From Betaproteobacteria bacterium (GTDB lineage: Bacteria > Pseudomonadota > Gammaproteobacteria > Burkholderiales > UBA6910): a stretch of 64,000 nucleotides of DNA. Of the stretch, positions 35,928-44,839 are shown in pieces. The stretch is from NCBI GenBank assembly GCA_016183615.1, contig JACPEG010000017.1, forward strand, positions 40,922-104,921, given 5' to 3'. Every line of letters starts with the position of its first letter. Within the stretch, counting starts at the first letter, position 1. Position numbers and translations under genes: made by a program. The notes beneath the pieces were generated by a model. The model searched no databases. It had not been told where the DNA came from and saw only the letters and a list, made by a program, of their open reading frames with translations.

Positions 35928-36479
35928 TCAGCTGACGGCCATGACGCGGCCGTCAACCACCTTCACCCGCTGGCCCACGGCGATGCCGGCCTCGCTCCCC
36001 TGGGTGACGCTGCGATAGGTGCCGTCGTCCATGCGCACCGTGATGCGGAACGCGGACGACTTCTTCATGTTCTTTTCAACTTCGTTGCCGACATAGGCGC
36101 CGCCCGCCGCCCCCAGCAAGGTCGTCGCGGTGCGGCCGTTGCCGCCGCCCACCTGGTTACCCAGGATTGCCCCGGCGAGGCCGCCGGTCACCGCCCCAAC
36201 CCCGGATCCGTCACCTTTCAAGGTGACAATGCGCACCGACTCGACCACGCCGCAGTTGCCGCATACTCCCGCGGCAACCATGCCGCGGGGCGTGGACGAG
36301 GCCGCGCGCCGGGCCGGCTGTACTGCGGAGGCAGGCTCGGTGGCAGCAGCCCCGCTCTTCTGTGAAAACGCGGTCGGCATATGGCCGGTGATGGCCGCGA
36401 TGCCGAGAACGCTGAAGACGATCACCGAGATCGCCGCCAGAATCATCATCGGATAGAGCATGCTGTTCCTGTTTTCCAT
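35928..36479 (-). CDS. Glycine-zipper 2TM domain membrane protein
   Basis: 183 residues. An N-terminal helix (MMILAAISVIVFSVLGIAAI) anchors the protein. A Cys pair (GVCGNCG) is followed by the glycine zipper GAVTGGLAGAILGNQVGGG and AGGAYVGNEVEK. The C-terminal part (FRITVRMDDGTYRSVTQGSE) is the usual domain of SlyB/Rickettsia 17-kDa-like proteins. This class stabilises the envelope and often responds to stress. GGAAGGAGGGAA precedes the start codon. Confidence 0.82.
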   Translation of the reverse strand: MENRNSMLYPMMILAAISVIVFSVLGIAAITGHMPTAFSQKSGAAATEPASAVQPARRAASSTPRGMVAAGVCGNCGVVESVRIVTLKGDGSGVGAVTGGLAGAILGNQVGGGNGRTATTLLGAAGGAYVGNEVEKNMKKSSAFRITVRMDDGTYRSVTQGSEAGIAVGQRVKVVDGRVMAVS

Positions 36480-36514
36480 GGTTCCCTCCTTCCGGGAGCC
36501 GCCGCGCGGTTCCT

Positions 36515-36733
36515 CTACTGCAGCTTCAACAAGGTCCGGGCCCGCACCAGAAAGCGGTTGACGTCCACCTCTGCCTCCTCCCGGGTGCGCCCGTAGCGGG
36601 CCTGCAGCTTGCCCACCAGCACCGCGCGCCTGCCCTGGATCTCGTCCAGATCGTCATCAGTCAGTTCGCCCCACCATTGCCTGGCGTGGCCGCGAATCTG
36701 GTGCCAGCATCTGTCTAGAACGTCACTTTGCAT
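36515..36733 (-). CDS. CsbD-like stress protein
   Basis: 72 residues with the CsbD/YjbJ pattern: WHQIRGHARQWWGELTDDDL and GRRAVLVGKLQARYGRTREE. CsbD-type proteins accumulate under general stress or stationary phase in several bacteria; their biochemical role is unknown. GGGAGGTGGAG lies before the ATG. It is the first or second gene of the small-envelope group. Confidence 0.8.
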   Translation of the reverse strand: MQSDVLDRCWHQIRGHARQWWGELTDDDLDEIQGRRAVLVGKLQARYGRTREEAEVDVNRFLVRARTLLKLQ

Positions 36734-36853
36734 CGCTCCACCTCCCTTGGCGTCGTTCGCCGCATGCGGTCCTCGTTTTCAATCCTTGACCAGGCCCGCC
36801 TTGACCTTGGCGGTGATCACGCTGTCATCCACGTAGCGTTCCGCCTGCAGGCG

Positions 36854-37120
36854 CTAATACAGAGAGTGGAACTTGATGAACTCGTCCCGGTTGAGACGGC
36901 CGTCGCGGTCCTGGTCGGTCTCCGAGAAGGCCGCGGCGGAATCGCGCCATTGCTTCGCCTCTTCCCGGCTGACGAAACCGTCCCGGTCGGCGTCGAGCTT
37001 GCGGAACGCGGGATCCTCCGCGGAGCGGTCCGCCGCCGGATGGCCCGTGGCCGGCAACCCGCCGCCCAAGACCACGGCGACAACCGCGATGCCGATTCCA
37101 GTCGTCCAACGGATGTTCAT
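36854..37120 (-). CDS. Exported EF-hand calcium-binding protein
   Basis: 88 residues with a signal peptide (TGIGIAVVAVVLGGGLPATG). Two EF-hand loops are present, DADRDGFVSREE and DQDRDGRLNRDE, each with Asp at positions 1, 3 and 5 and Glu at 12. It is likely a periplasmic calcium binder. CAGGAGG is well placed before the ATG. The stop is followed by non-coding sequence up to the CsbD-like gene. Confidence 0.85.
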   Translation of the reverse strand: MNIRWTTGIGIAVVAVVLGGGLPATGHPAADRSAEDPAFRKLDADRDGFVSREEAKQWRDSAAAFSETDQDRDGRLNRDEFIKFHSLY

Positions 37121-37356
37121 TCGCTACCTCCTGCCTCATCGGAACGGTCTCGCACATTCATGCCGGGAAGCAGTGCAATTGCCATGCCAGCGGAACGTTC
37201 ATGCATCATTACAACGGCTTAGAACATGTATAGCGTCAGCCAAGGGAACGCAGGCTGTCGCCGATTCCCGACAGGGAGCCCGGCGTGCAAGGGGTAACTA
37301 CCGGTTCAGGCAGTTTTTTTGTCTGTCACCCGGGGGCGACAGGTGCCCAGCCTCGA

Positions 37357-38709
37357 CTACGGCTTGGGAATCTTGAACAGGGCAGGATCGAGCTGGTGAC
37401 GCTGCAGAAGCTTGTAGAATTCGGTGCGGTTGCGCTTGGCGAGCCGCGCCGCCTGGCTCACGTTTCCCGCAGTGAGCCGCAGCAGCTGGGTCAGGTACTG
37501 GCGCTCGAAGCGCTTGCGCGCCTCGTCGAAGGACGCGAACCGCGTCTGCTCCGCCTGGATCGCCTTCTGCACCAGCGTGAGCGGAATGACGGCGGTGGTG
37601 CAAAGCGCCACCGTCTGTTCCACGACGTTGTAGAGCTGGCGCACGTTCCCGGGCCAGGATGCGCCTGCCAGAAGCTCCATCGCCTCGGGGGAGAAGGCGT
37701 TGACGGGCCGGCCGTACTTTTCTGCCAGGCGCCGGAGGAAATGGCCGGCCAGCAGGGGAATGTCCTCGCGCCGCTCCGCCAGGGGCGGCAGGTTGAGGGC
37801 GACCACGTTCAGCCGGTAGTACAAGTCTTCGCGGAAGCTTCCGGATGCCTTGGCCGCCGGCAGGTCGCGGTGGGTGGCCGAAATGATCCTCACGTCCACC
37901 GCAACGGGTGTGGTGGAACCCACCGGCCGCACCCGCCTTTCCTCCAGCACCCGCAGCAGCTTCACCTGCAGCGGCAGCGGCATGTCGCCGATTTCGTCGA
38001 GAAACAGGGTGCCGCCGTGGGCCGCCTGGAACAGCCCCCGGTGATCGCGGGTCGCGCCGGTGAACGCGCCCTTGATGTGCCCGAACAACTCCGATTCCAG
38101 GAGCTGCTCGGGAATCGCCCCGCAGTTGATGGCCACGAAGGGCTTGTCGCGCCGCGGGCTCGCCCGGTGGATCGCCGCCGCCAGCATCTCCTTGCCGCTG
38201 CCGCTCGGGCCCTGGATAAACACGCTGGCATCCGAGGCGGCCACCAGTCTCGCCTGGGCCAGCAATTCCTCCATGGCCGGGCTGCGGGTGAGGATGTCGG
38301 CCCGCCATTGCGCATCCTCTCCGGCCGGCGCGGCGCCGGCCCCGCTCCATTGCAGGGCCTTCTCCACCTGCTCCAGCAGGACTTTCGGCTCGTAGGGCTT
38401 GGTGAGGTAGCCGAACACGCCGCGCTGGGTGGCCTCCACCGCATCGGGAATGGTGCCGTGGGCGGTGAGGATGATCACCGGAAGCGTCGGGTGCGCCGCG
38501 TGCACGGCGTCGAACAGCGCCGCGCCGTCCATCCCGCTCATGCGCATGTCGGTGATCACCAGGTCCGGCAGCGCGGCCCCCATCGCCGCCAGCGCCTTCT
38601 CCGCGCTTTCCACGGCAGTCACCTCATATCCCGCGGAGGAAAGCCGGATGGACAGCAGCCGCAGCAGGTCGGCGTCGTCGTCCACCAGCAGGATACGCTT
38701 GCCGCTCAT
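37357..38709 (-). CDS. glrR: Sigma-54-dependent response regulator (GlrR/QseF type)
   Basis: 450 residues. The receiver domain (1-120) has the phosphoacceptor Asp in LVITDMRMSGMDG and the conserved Lys in YLTKPYEPK. The AAA+ domain (~140-370) has Walker A GPSGSGKEM, the sigma-54-contacting GAFTGA loop and LFLDEIGDMPL. The C-terminal Fis-type HTH includes GNVSQAARLAKRNRTEFYKLL. It overlaps the QseG-like gene by 4 bases, and the kinase gene overlaps that in turn. In enterobacteria GlrKR controls glmY and rpoE expression. The targets here are unknown, but rapZ at 2.4 kb would fit a Glm link. Confidence 0.92.
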   Translation of the reverse strand: MSGKRILLVDDDADLLRLLSIRLSSAGYEVTAVESAEKALAAMGAALPDLVITDMRMSGMDGAALFDAVHAAHPTLPVIILTAHGTIPDAVEATQRGVFGYLTKPYEPKVLLEQVEKALQWSGAGAAPAGEDAQWRADILTRSPAMEELLAQARLVAASDASVFIQGPSGSGKEMLAAAIHRASPRRDKPFVAINCGAIPEQLLESELFGHIKGAFTGATRDHRGLFQAAHGGTLFLDEIGDMPLPLQVKLLRVLEERRVRPVGSTTPVAVDVRIISATHRDLPAAKASGSFREDLYYRLNVVALNLPPLAERREDIPLLAGHFLRRLAEKYGRPVNAFSPEAMELLAGASWPGNVRQLYNVVEQTVALCTTAVIPLTLVQKAIQAEQTRFASFDEARKRFERQYLTQLLRLTAGNVSQAARLAKRNRTEFYKLLQRHQLDPALFKIPKP

Positions 38710-39260
38710 CGCGGCCTCGGCTTCGCGGGCTCGCGCTCGAGCAGGCTTTTCTCGATGGACTTCAGCGCTTCCAGCTTCTGCTGCAATCCGTCGGCCCGAC
38801 GCTGCTCCTCCCGCGCCCGCTCCTCGAGCCGGCGGTGCTCCGCGATCTGGGCGTGAAGCAGATGGGCGAGCGCCCGCATCTCGCTGGAGGCCGCACCCTC
38901 CTTCAGCAGGGGTTCCAGCAGGCCGATGGCCCGCCCGTCGTCGCGGAAGCCCGGCGTGGGCAGCGACAGCAGCATGGCGAGCTGCACCCGCGTAAAGTCG
39001 GCGCCGCTGCGGGCATGGGCCTGTTTCACGCCCTCGTGCTCCCGGGTGAGCTCGGCGCCGGAAAGCCGGCGCAGGTACTCGTGGTAGAGCAGCAGCGCCT
39101 CCGCCTCGCTCACGAGCAGGGTCTGGCCCGGCGTGAGCCAGGGCGTGTCACGTCCTGCTTCGCGGGATTTCAGCGCCCCGCAGCCGGCGATGAGGCCCGC
39201 AAGGGCGAGCCAGAGCGCAATGCGCAGCGGCAAGCTCGATGCCAATGTTGTCCCTTTCAC
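38706..39260 (-). CDS. QseG-like lipoprotein
   Basis: 184 residues with lipobox LIAGCGA (Cys27). The mature part is helical, and the last ~60 residues form a coiled-coil-like stretch (AEHRRLEERAREEQRRADGL). A lipoprotein gene between kinase and regulator with 4-base overlaps on both sides is the QseE-QseG-QseF (GlrK-YfhG-GlrR) arrangement. In E. coli QseG controls the kinase at the outer membrane. Sequence similarity itself is low, so the call rests on context. Confidence 0.7.
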   Translation of the reverse strand: MKGTTLASSLPLRIALWLALAGLIAGCGALKSREAGRDTPWLTPGQTLLVSEAEALLLYHEYLRRLSGAELTREHEGVKQAHARSGADFTRVQLAMLLSLPTPGFRDDGRAIGLLEPLLKEGAASSEMRALAHLLHAQIAEHRRLEERAREEQRRADGLQQKLEALKSIEKSLLEREPAKPRPR

Positions 39261-40690
39261 AGCGGCAGGATCACCCGGAAATGTCCGCCGCGCCGTGTCT
39301 CTGTCACGAGCTCGATGCGTCCGTGATGGAGCGCCGCGTACTCCCTGGCGATGGACAGCCCGAGCCCGGTGCCCTTCACAGGTCCCGCCACCGGCGCCCG
39401 ACCCTGGTAAAAGGCGTCGAATATCCGGTCCCGGTCCTCCGGCGCAACGCCCGGGCCCTCGTCGGTCACCTCCAGCACCGCCGCCCCAGCGGCCGCGGCG
39501 AGCCGCAGGGAAATGGCACCACCCGGAGGGGAAAACTTCACGGCGTTGGAGAACAGGTTGTCCACGATCACCCGCAGCTTTTCCTCGTCGCCCTGGAGCT
39601 CGACCTCGCCGCAGTCGAGGGCGAGACGGATTTCCCGCGCTTCCAGGGCGAGCTTCTGGTCCGAGGCCACGCGTTCGATCACGTCGCGCATTTTAACCGG
39701 CTGGCGCTGGATCGCCGAGTGCTGGCCCTGGGCTGCGCTGTAGGAAAGCAGGTCTTCGATGAGCCGTCTCAACTGTATGCTGTTGTCGCGCAGGATGCGC
39801 ACGATCTCCCGCTGGCGCGGGTTGAGCGGCCCGGCCACTTCCTCGGTGAGCAGGTCCGAGCCCTCGCGCAGCGCCGTGAGCGGGGTCTTCAGCTCGTGGG
39901 ACACGTGCTGCAGGAACCGGGCCTTCTGGGCTTCCAGCTCCATGAGGCGCAGCCGCAGCCAGTTGAGCTGTCCGCCCAGGTACTCCAGGTCCTGGGGCCC
40001 GTTCACCACGATGTCCGCACCGAAGTCCCCGGTGCCGAGACTGCGAATGCCCCGATCCAGCTGCCGGATCGGCCGGGCGATCAGGTAGGCGAAGCCCGCC
40101 ACCAGGAACAGGGCCACGGGAAGCAGCGCCAGCAGCTGCAGCAGCATGATACGGTGGGCCGTGCCCGCGAGGTCCTGCAACGCCCCTACTTCCTTGTCGA
40201 TCATTCCATTGGACAGGGCCATCATTGCATGGGCGAGATCCGACAGCGTCTCAAACTCCGCCACCACCGCCTGCAGCCGGCCGTCCTGGCCCCGCGCCAC
40301 AGGCTCCTGCGAGAGCAGTTCGTAGATTCTCCCGTCGCGTGCGCTCATCTGTTCGAGCAGCTTGCGCTGCTCGGCGCCCACCGGCAACGCCGGGAACTGG
40401 CGCGTACTCTCCAGGAACCGCTCGTGGAGGGTGCGGTAACTTTCCAGAAGGGCGGCGTCCCCCAGCACCAGGTATTGCCGCGCCATGCGCTCCATCCCGG
40501 TGACGAGTTCCACCTGGGCCCGGCTGGCGTGGGTGGCCTGTGCCGCCTGGTACACGGCTTTCCGGCTCTGGTCTGCCAGCCGGTCGATGGAAACGGCGTT
40601 ATTCAGCAGCGCGGCGATGAGAGGCAGCGCCACCAGGCTGAAGCCGACCAGCAGCAGTGTGAGAAACGAGCGCGGGTAGCGGACCTGCAT
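39257..40690 (-). CDS. glrK: Sensor histidine kinase (GlrK/QseE type)
   Basis: 477 residues. Two transmembrane helices (~11-29 and ~182-204) bound a periplasmic domain, followed by HAMP, then the HisKA domain with phosphoaccepting His in FLQHVSHELKTPLTALREG. The HATPase domain carries N box DNLFSNAVKFSPPGG, G1 VTDEGPGV and G2 GTGLGLSIAREY. It is the first gene of the three-gene operon. The signal it senses is unknown; the QseG-like lipoprotein likely modulates it. Confidence 0.93.
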   Translation of the reverse strand: MQVRYPRSFLTLLLVGFSLVALPLIAALLNNAVSIDRLADQSRKAVYQAAQATHASRAQVELVTGMERMARQYLVLGDAALLESYRTLHERFLESTRQFPALPVGAEQRKLLEQMSARDGRIYELLSQEPVARGQDGRLQAVVAEFETLSDLAHAMMALSNGMIDKEVGALQDLAGTAHRIMLLQLLALLPVALFLVAGFAYLIARPIRQLDRGIRSLGTGDFGADIVVNGPQDLEYLGGQLNWLRLRLMELEAQKARFLQHVSHELKTPLTALREGSDLLTEEVAGPLNPRQREIVRILRDNSIQLRRLIEDLLSYSAAQGQHSAIQRQPVKMRDVIERVASDQKLALEAREIRLALDCGEVELQGDEEKLRVIVDNLFSNAVKFSPPGGAISLRLAAAAGAAVLEVTDEGPGVAPEDRDRIFDAFYQGRAPVAGPVKGTGLGLSIAREYAALHHGRIELVTETRRGGHFRVILPL

Positions 40691-40891
40691 GCTCGCTATG
40701 GTAGCGCATCGGCGGGACGCGCCGCGAACGCGCCGAACGCCTGTTCCGGCGGGATACCAGAGCGGCGGCCAGCAGGACTAGGCTGGGGAAGAGATGGAAG
40801 CGCAGGAACCGGCGCAGCGGGCCGGGCTCGCTGATAGACACCACCTCGCCGCGCCCATCAGAAATGCGCCCGTAGTGCGCCGCCGGGTCGT

Positions 40892-42127
40892 CTACGAAAC
40901 CCGGTCGTAATAGGCAGCCGGGTCTATGCCATACATGCCGTATTCCAGCCCGCGGCGGATCTCGCGGGATTCGGAAAGGGATCCGGGGGCGTCCAGATCC
41001 ACCATGGTGTTCGTCGGGTAAGGGGTTTTCTTCGGGTCGAGAATCAACAGGACCTTGGGTTTGAGCCGATTCTTCGGGTTGTGCGCCATGATCACCGCAA
41101 CCTCGCCCGTGTTGAGCTCGACCAGGCTGCCCGCCGGGTAGAGGCCTATGCAATGAACGAATTCATCCACCAGGAATTCCTCGAAAAACCGGCCGCGCCA
41201 CTGGTGCAGCAGCTGCAGCGCCACGTGGGGAGACATCGCGGGTGCAAACGGCCGCTCCACGGTGAGATCCTCGTAGCAATCCACGATGGCGGCCATTTTT
41301 CCGTAGATCCCGATCTCGTCGCCTTTCAGCCCCCTGGGAAAGCCGCTCCCGTCTTCCCGTTCGTGGTGAGTCGCCACCATCTCCAGCACTTCTGTCGCGA
41401 TCCCCGGCGACCCCTTGAGGATGTCCACTCCATGCTGCACGTGGTTCTTCAGCACCTTGTGCTCGGCCGGAGTGAGCGCGGTCCTTTTGGTCAGCAATTC
41501 CTCGGGCACTCTCACCTTGCCGATATCGAGCAGCAAGCCCCCGAGCCCCAGGAACTCCAGGTTATCCTTGGAAAATCCGAGATGCCTCCCGAATGCAAGG
41601 AGACAGATCGCAACGTCGATGGAGTAGCCGTAGGCCGCGGCGTCCTTTTCCTTGAGCTTGGTGAGGAGCATCAACGCATTGGGGTTGCGGATGATGCTGT
41701 CGACCATCGCCGCCACGGCGTCCGCGAGCCTCTTTCTGTCGAGCACTTCTCCCTTGCGGATGTCTTCGCGGATGCTGCCGACCAGCTCGCTGACCAGGTT
41801 GCGGACGGGTTTCGCCTCGTGGAGTTCCTGCGTGACGGTCGTCTTGTCCTCGTAGATGACCCTCTTCCCCGGAATGACCGATCTCGGGGCGGGAGCCTCC
41901 GCCGTAGCCGCAGCAACAGGCCGGACCCGCTGCGGGTAGGCGGCGCGGGTGCTTTTCACCGGATCGACGTAGACGAACTCGCAGTGCTTCCCCAGTTGCT
42001 CGATCTGCTCTTCCGACTGGATCAGGAAGCCCTGAATCAGAAACGGGGTATCGAGCCAGGGACGGTCCAGTTCGTAGACAAACATCCCGGGCTTGAGATC
42101 CTCGACATAAACCTTTTCCTTGTTCAT
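40892..42127 (-). CDS. DUF3391/HD-GYP protein lacking metal-ligand histidines
   Basis: 411 residues from ATG 42127. The DUF3391 N-terminal domain (~1-130) precedes an HD-GYP domain with ATHHEREDGSGFPRGLKGDE (GFP in place of GYP). Canonical HD-GYP enzymes hydrolyse cyclic-di-GMP. Here the HD motif reads GLLLDIGK, with Leu200 in the place of the metal-binding His, and the upstream conserved RHS-type His is Tyr (YGYSIDVA). The later His residues (KNHVQHG, HHE) are kept. It may be a cyclic-di-GMP-binding or scaffold protein without hydrolysis. The ~200 bases downstream are non-coding. Confidence 0.85.
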   Translation of the reverse strand: MNKEKVYVEDLKPGMFVYELDRPWLDTPFLIQGFLIQSEEQIEQLGKHCEFVYVDPVKSTRAAYPQRVRPVAAATAEAPAPRSVIPGKRVIYEDKTTVTQELHEAKPVRNLVSELVGSIREDIRKGEVLDRKRLADAVAAMVDSIIRNPNALMLLTKLKEKDAAAYGYSIDVAICLLAFGRHLGFSKDNLEFLGLGGLLLDIGKVRVPEELLTKRTALTPAEHKVLKNHVQHGVDILKGSPGIATEVLEMVATHHEREDGSGFPRGLKGDEIGIYGKMAAIVDCYEDLTVERPFAPAMSPHVALQLLHQWRGRFFEEFLVDEFVHCIGLYPAGSLVELNTGEVAVIMAHNPKNRLKPKVLLILDPKKTPYPTNTMVDLDAPGSLSESREIRRGLEYGMYGIDPAAYYDRVS

Positions 42128-42310
42128 GCTCCAACTCCCTGATGCACTGTGTTCCCCGCGGGAAGGCGGCATCGCTCCTGTAAGCCGGCACAACAGGGAT
42201 GATAGTTGCAGGGTGGGGGACAGGCAACACAACGGCACAAGGATTTCCGGGGCGCCACCGCCGGGCCGCGTGGCCGGGGAGACCGCATTCCGGTCCCTGT
42301 CCCGCAAAGG

Positions 42311-42334
42311 AAAAGGGCCGCATCGCTGCGGCCC
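42311..42334 (-). terminator. Rho-independent terminator of tRNA-Lys
   Basis: On the minus strand GGGCCGCA and TGCGGCCC-type arms form a perfect 8-bp stem with a 4-base loop, followed by TTTTCCTTT. It lies ~10 bases beyond the CCA end of tRNA-Lys and separates it from the HD-GYP gene. Confidence 0.8.
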
Positions 42335-42343
42335 CCTCGGAAT

Positions 42344-42419
42344 TGGTAGGTCGTGCAGGATTCGAACCTGCGACCAACGGATTAAAAGTCCGCTGCTCTA
42401 CCGACTGAGCTAACGACCC
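42344..42419 (-). tRNA. tRNA-Lys (anticodon TTT)
   Basis: 76-nt cloverleaf on the minus strand. It starts GGGTCGTTAGCTCAGTCGGT, has anticodon loop CTTTTAA in a GCGGA/TCCGT stem, T-loop GGTTCGAATCC and acceptor ACGACCT followed by an encoded ACCA. It reads AAA and AAG lysine codons. A terminator follows directly. Confidence 0.97.
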
Positions 42420-42499
42420 GAAAAGGCGGCTATTTTACAGGTTCCGGGTCAAGCGAGGCAAGGCGAAACCGGCCCGGATCCCGGGCCGCGGTCGGGCGT

Positions 42500-43627
42500 T
42501 TACGCCTCCTGCATCATCCGCCAGTACTGGTACTTCATGGTGGCGGCGGAGCCGATCAGGATCGACAGGAAGGCGAGGATCGAGCCCAGCGCCAGGGTGG
42601 AAAAGCCGGTCACGCCCTGTCCGATGGTGCAGCCCATGGACAGCACGCCGCCCACGCCCATCAGCACGCCTCCCGCGGCGTGGTTGACGAAGTCCTTGCC
42701 ATTGGCGAACCACTCGATGCGGAAGCGGCGCGTGAATACGGCGTACAGGAACGATCCGAAGATCACTCCCGCCAGCGCCATCACCCCGAAGTTGATGAAA
42801 GTGAGGGTGGTGGGGCTCATGAGGTAGCGCACCGTGTCGCCCATCGGGCTGATGAAAGTGTAGGACTGCACCGCCACCCGGCTCGGAACATCGGTGGCCA
42901 TTTCCGCCCAGTCCTTCCAGGCCTGGCCCATGGGCCCGCCCGTGATGTACCACCCGGCCACCACCGCCAGGCCGACAACGCTGCCGCCCAGGAGATTGTC
43001 GAAACTCTCGCGGAAGTCCTTCGATTTGAAGACGTAGACCAGGAGCGCGCCCACGAACACGGCGCCCACGGCCAGATGGAAGCCAGGCGATGCCGACACG
43101 CCCACCGCGCCGCCGATGATGGTCGAGAGCTCCTGGTTGCGGATGCCGTATTTGGCGAGGCTCACGCTGGTGGGGGCGATCCAGCTGTTGAAGCCCTTGT
43201 CGAAGAGCTCGGTCCACAGCATGAGGTAGGCGCAGACCGACGCGATCGCCAGCACCACCAGGGACTTCAGGTTGCCGCCGCCGACGCGGATCAGGGTCTT
43301 GTTGCCGCAGCCGCTCCCCAACGTCATCCCCACCCCGAACATGAGGCCACCCAGGAGATAGCGCAGCCAGGCGAAATTCTCGGTGCGGTAGGGCGGGAAG
43401 GTCCCGGCATTCAGGTTGACGGTGCCTGTCGCTTCGAGGGCCAGCACCCCGGCCATCGCCACCGCGATCGCCAGCAGCCAGGAACGGAAGCGGCCGGAGT
43501 CGCCCATGTTGACCCAGTCCGACACGGCCCCCATGGTGCAGAAATTGGTCTTGTTGGCAACCGCGCCCATGATGACCGCGATCGCAAACACGCTGCCCAG
43601 AATCTGGTAGTGGATGCTCGACTCCAT
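42500..43627 (-). CDS. YeeE/YedE family sulfur-compound transporter
   Basis: 375 residues, about nine transmembrane helices. The conserved Cys motifs are KTNFCTMGAVSDW near the N-terminus, GVGMTLGSGCGNKTLIRVG in the middle and GVGGVLSMGCTIGQGVTG near the C-terminus. In TsuA such cysteines relay thiosulfate through the membrane; other members move selenium or sulfur compounds. A strong AAAGGAGG precedes the start. No tusA-like sulfur carrier gene is adjacent. Thiosulfate, sulfite or polysulfide uptake is plausible given other sulfur genes in the region. Confidence 0.88.
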   Translation of the reverse strand: MESSIHYQILGSVFAIAVIMGAVANKTNFCTMGAVSDWVNMGDSGRFRSWLLAIAVAMAGVLALEATGTVNLNAGTFPPYRTENFAWLRYLLGGLMFGVGMTLGSGCGNKTLIRVGGGNLKSLVVLAIASVCAYLMLWTELFDKGFNSWIAPTSVSLAKYGIRNQELSTIIGGAVGVSASPGFHLAVGAVFVGALLVYVFKSKDFRESFDNLLGGSVVGLAVVAGWYITGGPMGQAWKDWAEMATDVPSRVAVQSYTFISPMGDTVRYLMSPTTLTFINFGVMALAGVIFGSFLYAVFTRRFRIEWFANGKDFVNHAAGGVLMGVGGVLSMGCTIGQGVTGFSTLALGSILAFLSILIGSAATMKYQYWRMMQEA

Positions 43628-43858
43628 GTGCCTCCTTTTGGGACGCGGATCGGCGCCGCCCGTGCCCTCTGTCCTTTTGTCCTCCCCGGATGCGGGAGAG
43701 TTCGGATTTTAAAGGAACGGAAATTCCGCGGAATCAGAAATACTTGGCCCCGCATAATTGGATTCGATGGCCGCCCGGGCCGGTCCGGCGGGCCGCTGCA
43801 GGGGCCTGACTCCACTGGCCAATGGATTACGCGCGCGAACCCGCCCGAAACCGCCGGG

Positions 43859-44542
43859 TCAGGGCGGGTAGCGGGTGGGATCGGGGACGCCGGCCGCGGC
43901 GAACCCGGCGCGCCGCAGCCGGCAGGAGTCGCAGCGGCCGCAGGCGCGGCCCTCCGGGTCCGGCTGGTAGCAGGAGACGGTGAGACCGAAGTCCACGCCG
44001 AGGTTTGCGCCGCGCCGGATGATCTGGGCCTTGGGCAGGTCCACCAGCGGCGCGTGAATTGCCATCCGGGCCCCCTCCACCGCCGCCCGGGTGGCGAGAT
44101 TGGCCATGGCTTCGAAGGCCTGCAGGTACTCGGGCCGGCAGTCGGGATAGCCGGAGTAGTCCACGGCGTTGGCGCCGATGAAAATGTCGTTGGCCCCCAG
44201 CACTTCGGCCCAGGCGAGCGCCAGGGAAAGCAGGATCGTATTCCGCGCCGGGACATAGGTGACCGGAATGCCTTCGGCGGGTTTTTCCGGAACGGCGATA
44301 GACGGGTCGGTCAGCGCCGAGCCGCCGAATGCCGCGAGGTCGATGCGGAACACCCGGTGCGCCCGGGCGCCCAGCGCCTGCGCCACCCGCGCCGCCGCGT
44401 CGAGTTCCACCCGATGGCGCTGGCCGTAGTCCGCCGACAGCGCGTAGCACTCGAAGCCCTCGCTCTTGGCGATGGCAAGCGTAGTGGCGGAATCGAGTCC
44501 GCCCGAGAGCAGGACGACGGCGTTTTTTACGGGCAAATTCAT
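43859..44542 (-). CDS. queC: 7-cyano-7-deazaguanine synthase QueC
   Basis: 227 residues. It makes preQ0 from 7-carboxy-7-deazaguanine, ammonia and ATP in queuosine biosynthesis. The PP-loop is [14 protein letters not shown]. The zinc ligands near the C-terminus are the four cysteines in [37 protein letters not shown] is the conserved middle motif. It is a single gene on the minus strand; queD and queE are not in the window. Confidence 0.95.
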   Translation of the reverse strand: MNLPVKNAVVLLSGGLDSATTLAIAKSEGFECYALSADYGQRHRVELDAAARVAQALGARAHRVFRIDLAAFGGSALTDPSIAVPEKPAEGIPVTYVPARNTILLSLALAWAEVLGANDIFIGANAVDYSGYPDCRPEYLQAFEAMANLATRAAVEGARMAIHAPLVDLPKAQIIRRGANLGVDFGLTVSCYQPDPEGRACGRCDSCRLRRAGFAAAGVPDPTRYPP

Positions 44543-44555
44543 CCTGAAAAAAGCA

Positions 44556-44712
44556 TTTAGCCGCGGATGAACGCCGATTTACGCAGATACGCCATGAGGT
44601 CTGCCACGCCCCTGCGGTTCACCCGGTAGGCGCGAATTCATTCGCCCGATGCGGCCGGATAAATCCGGCCCTACGTATCCGCGTGTGTCCGCGTTAATCT
44701 GCGGCTGAATTT
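44556..44712. repeat. Dispersed repeat: CCGCGGATGAACGC / GCGTTAATCTGCGG inverted ends with inner GGCCGGATAAATCCGGCC
   Basis: The queC-folD gap (297 bases) holds no gene. The left part has AGCCGCGGATGAACGCCGAT, and the right part the complement-type GTCCGCGTTAATCTGCGGCT, so the ends are inverted. Between them GGCCGGATAAATCCGGCC forms its own palindrome preceded by GTAGGCGCGAATTCATTCGC. It looks like one element inserted in another. Confidence 0.7.
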
Positions 44713-44839
44713 CCGTTTTCTGGTTGCTGGAACGGGCATGCTAGGCCAGGCCCCGGCCGCAGGCAACAGGCCGCGGGCAAAAAAGCCGGCGAGGGGATCA
44801 GCGGAAGCGGGAGCCCGGAGGCGGGCGGGTGGGAAAACC

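Noticed and set aside
37318..37345. T-run next to a CTGTCACC/GGCGACAG hairpin downstream of glrR
   Set aside because: On the minus strand the run follows the hairpin as A, not T, so it is not a terminator for glrR, and no plus-strand gene ends there.
40691..40891. Possible remnant coding sequence between the HD-GYP and kinase genes (minus strand, with a hydrophobic stretch LRFHLFPSLVLLAAAL)
   Set aside because: No start codon or ribosome-binding site was found, and the frame runs on into the overlapping kinase gene; too short to call a pseudogene.
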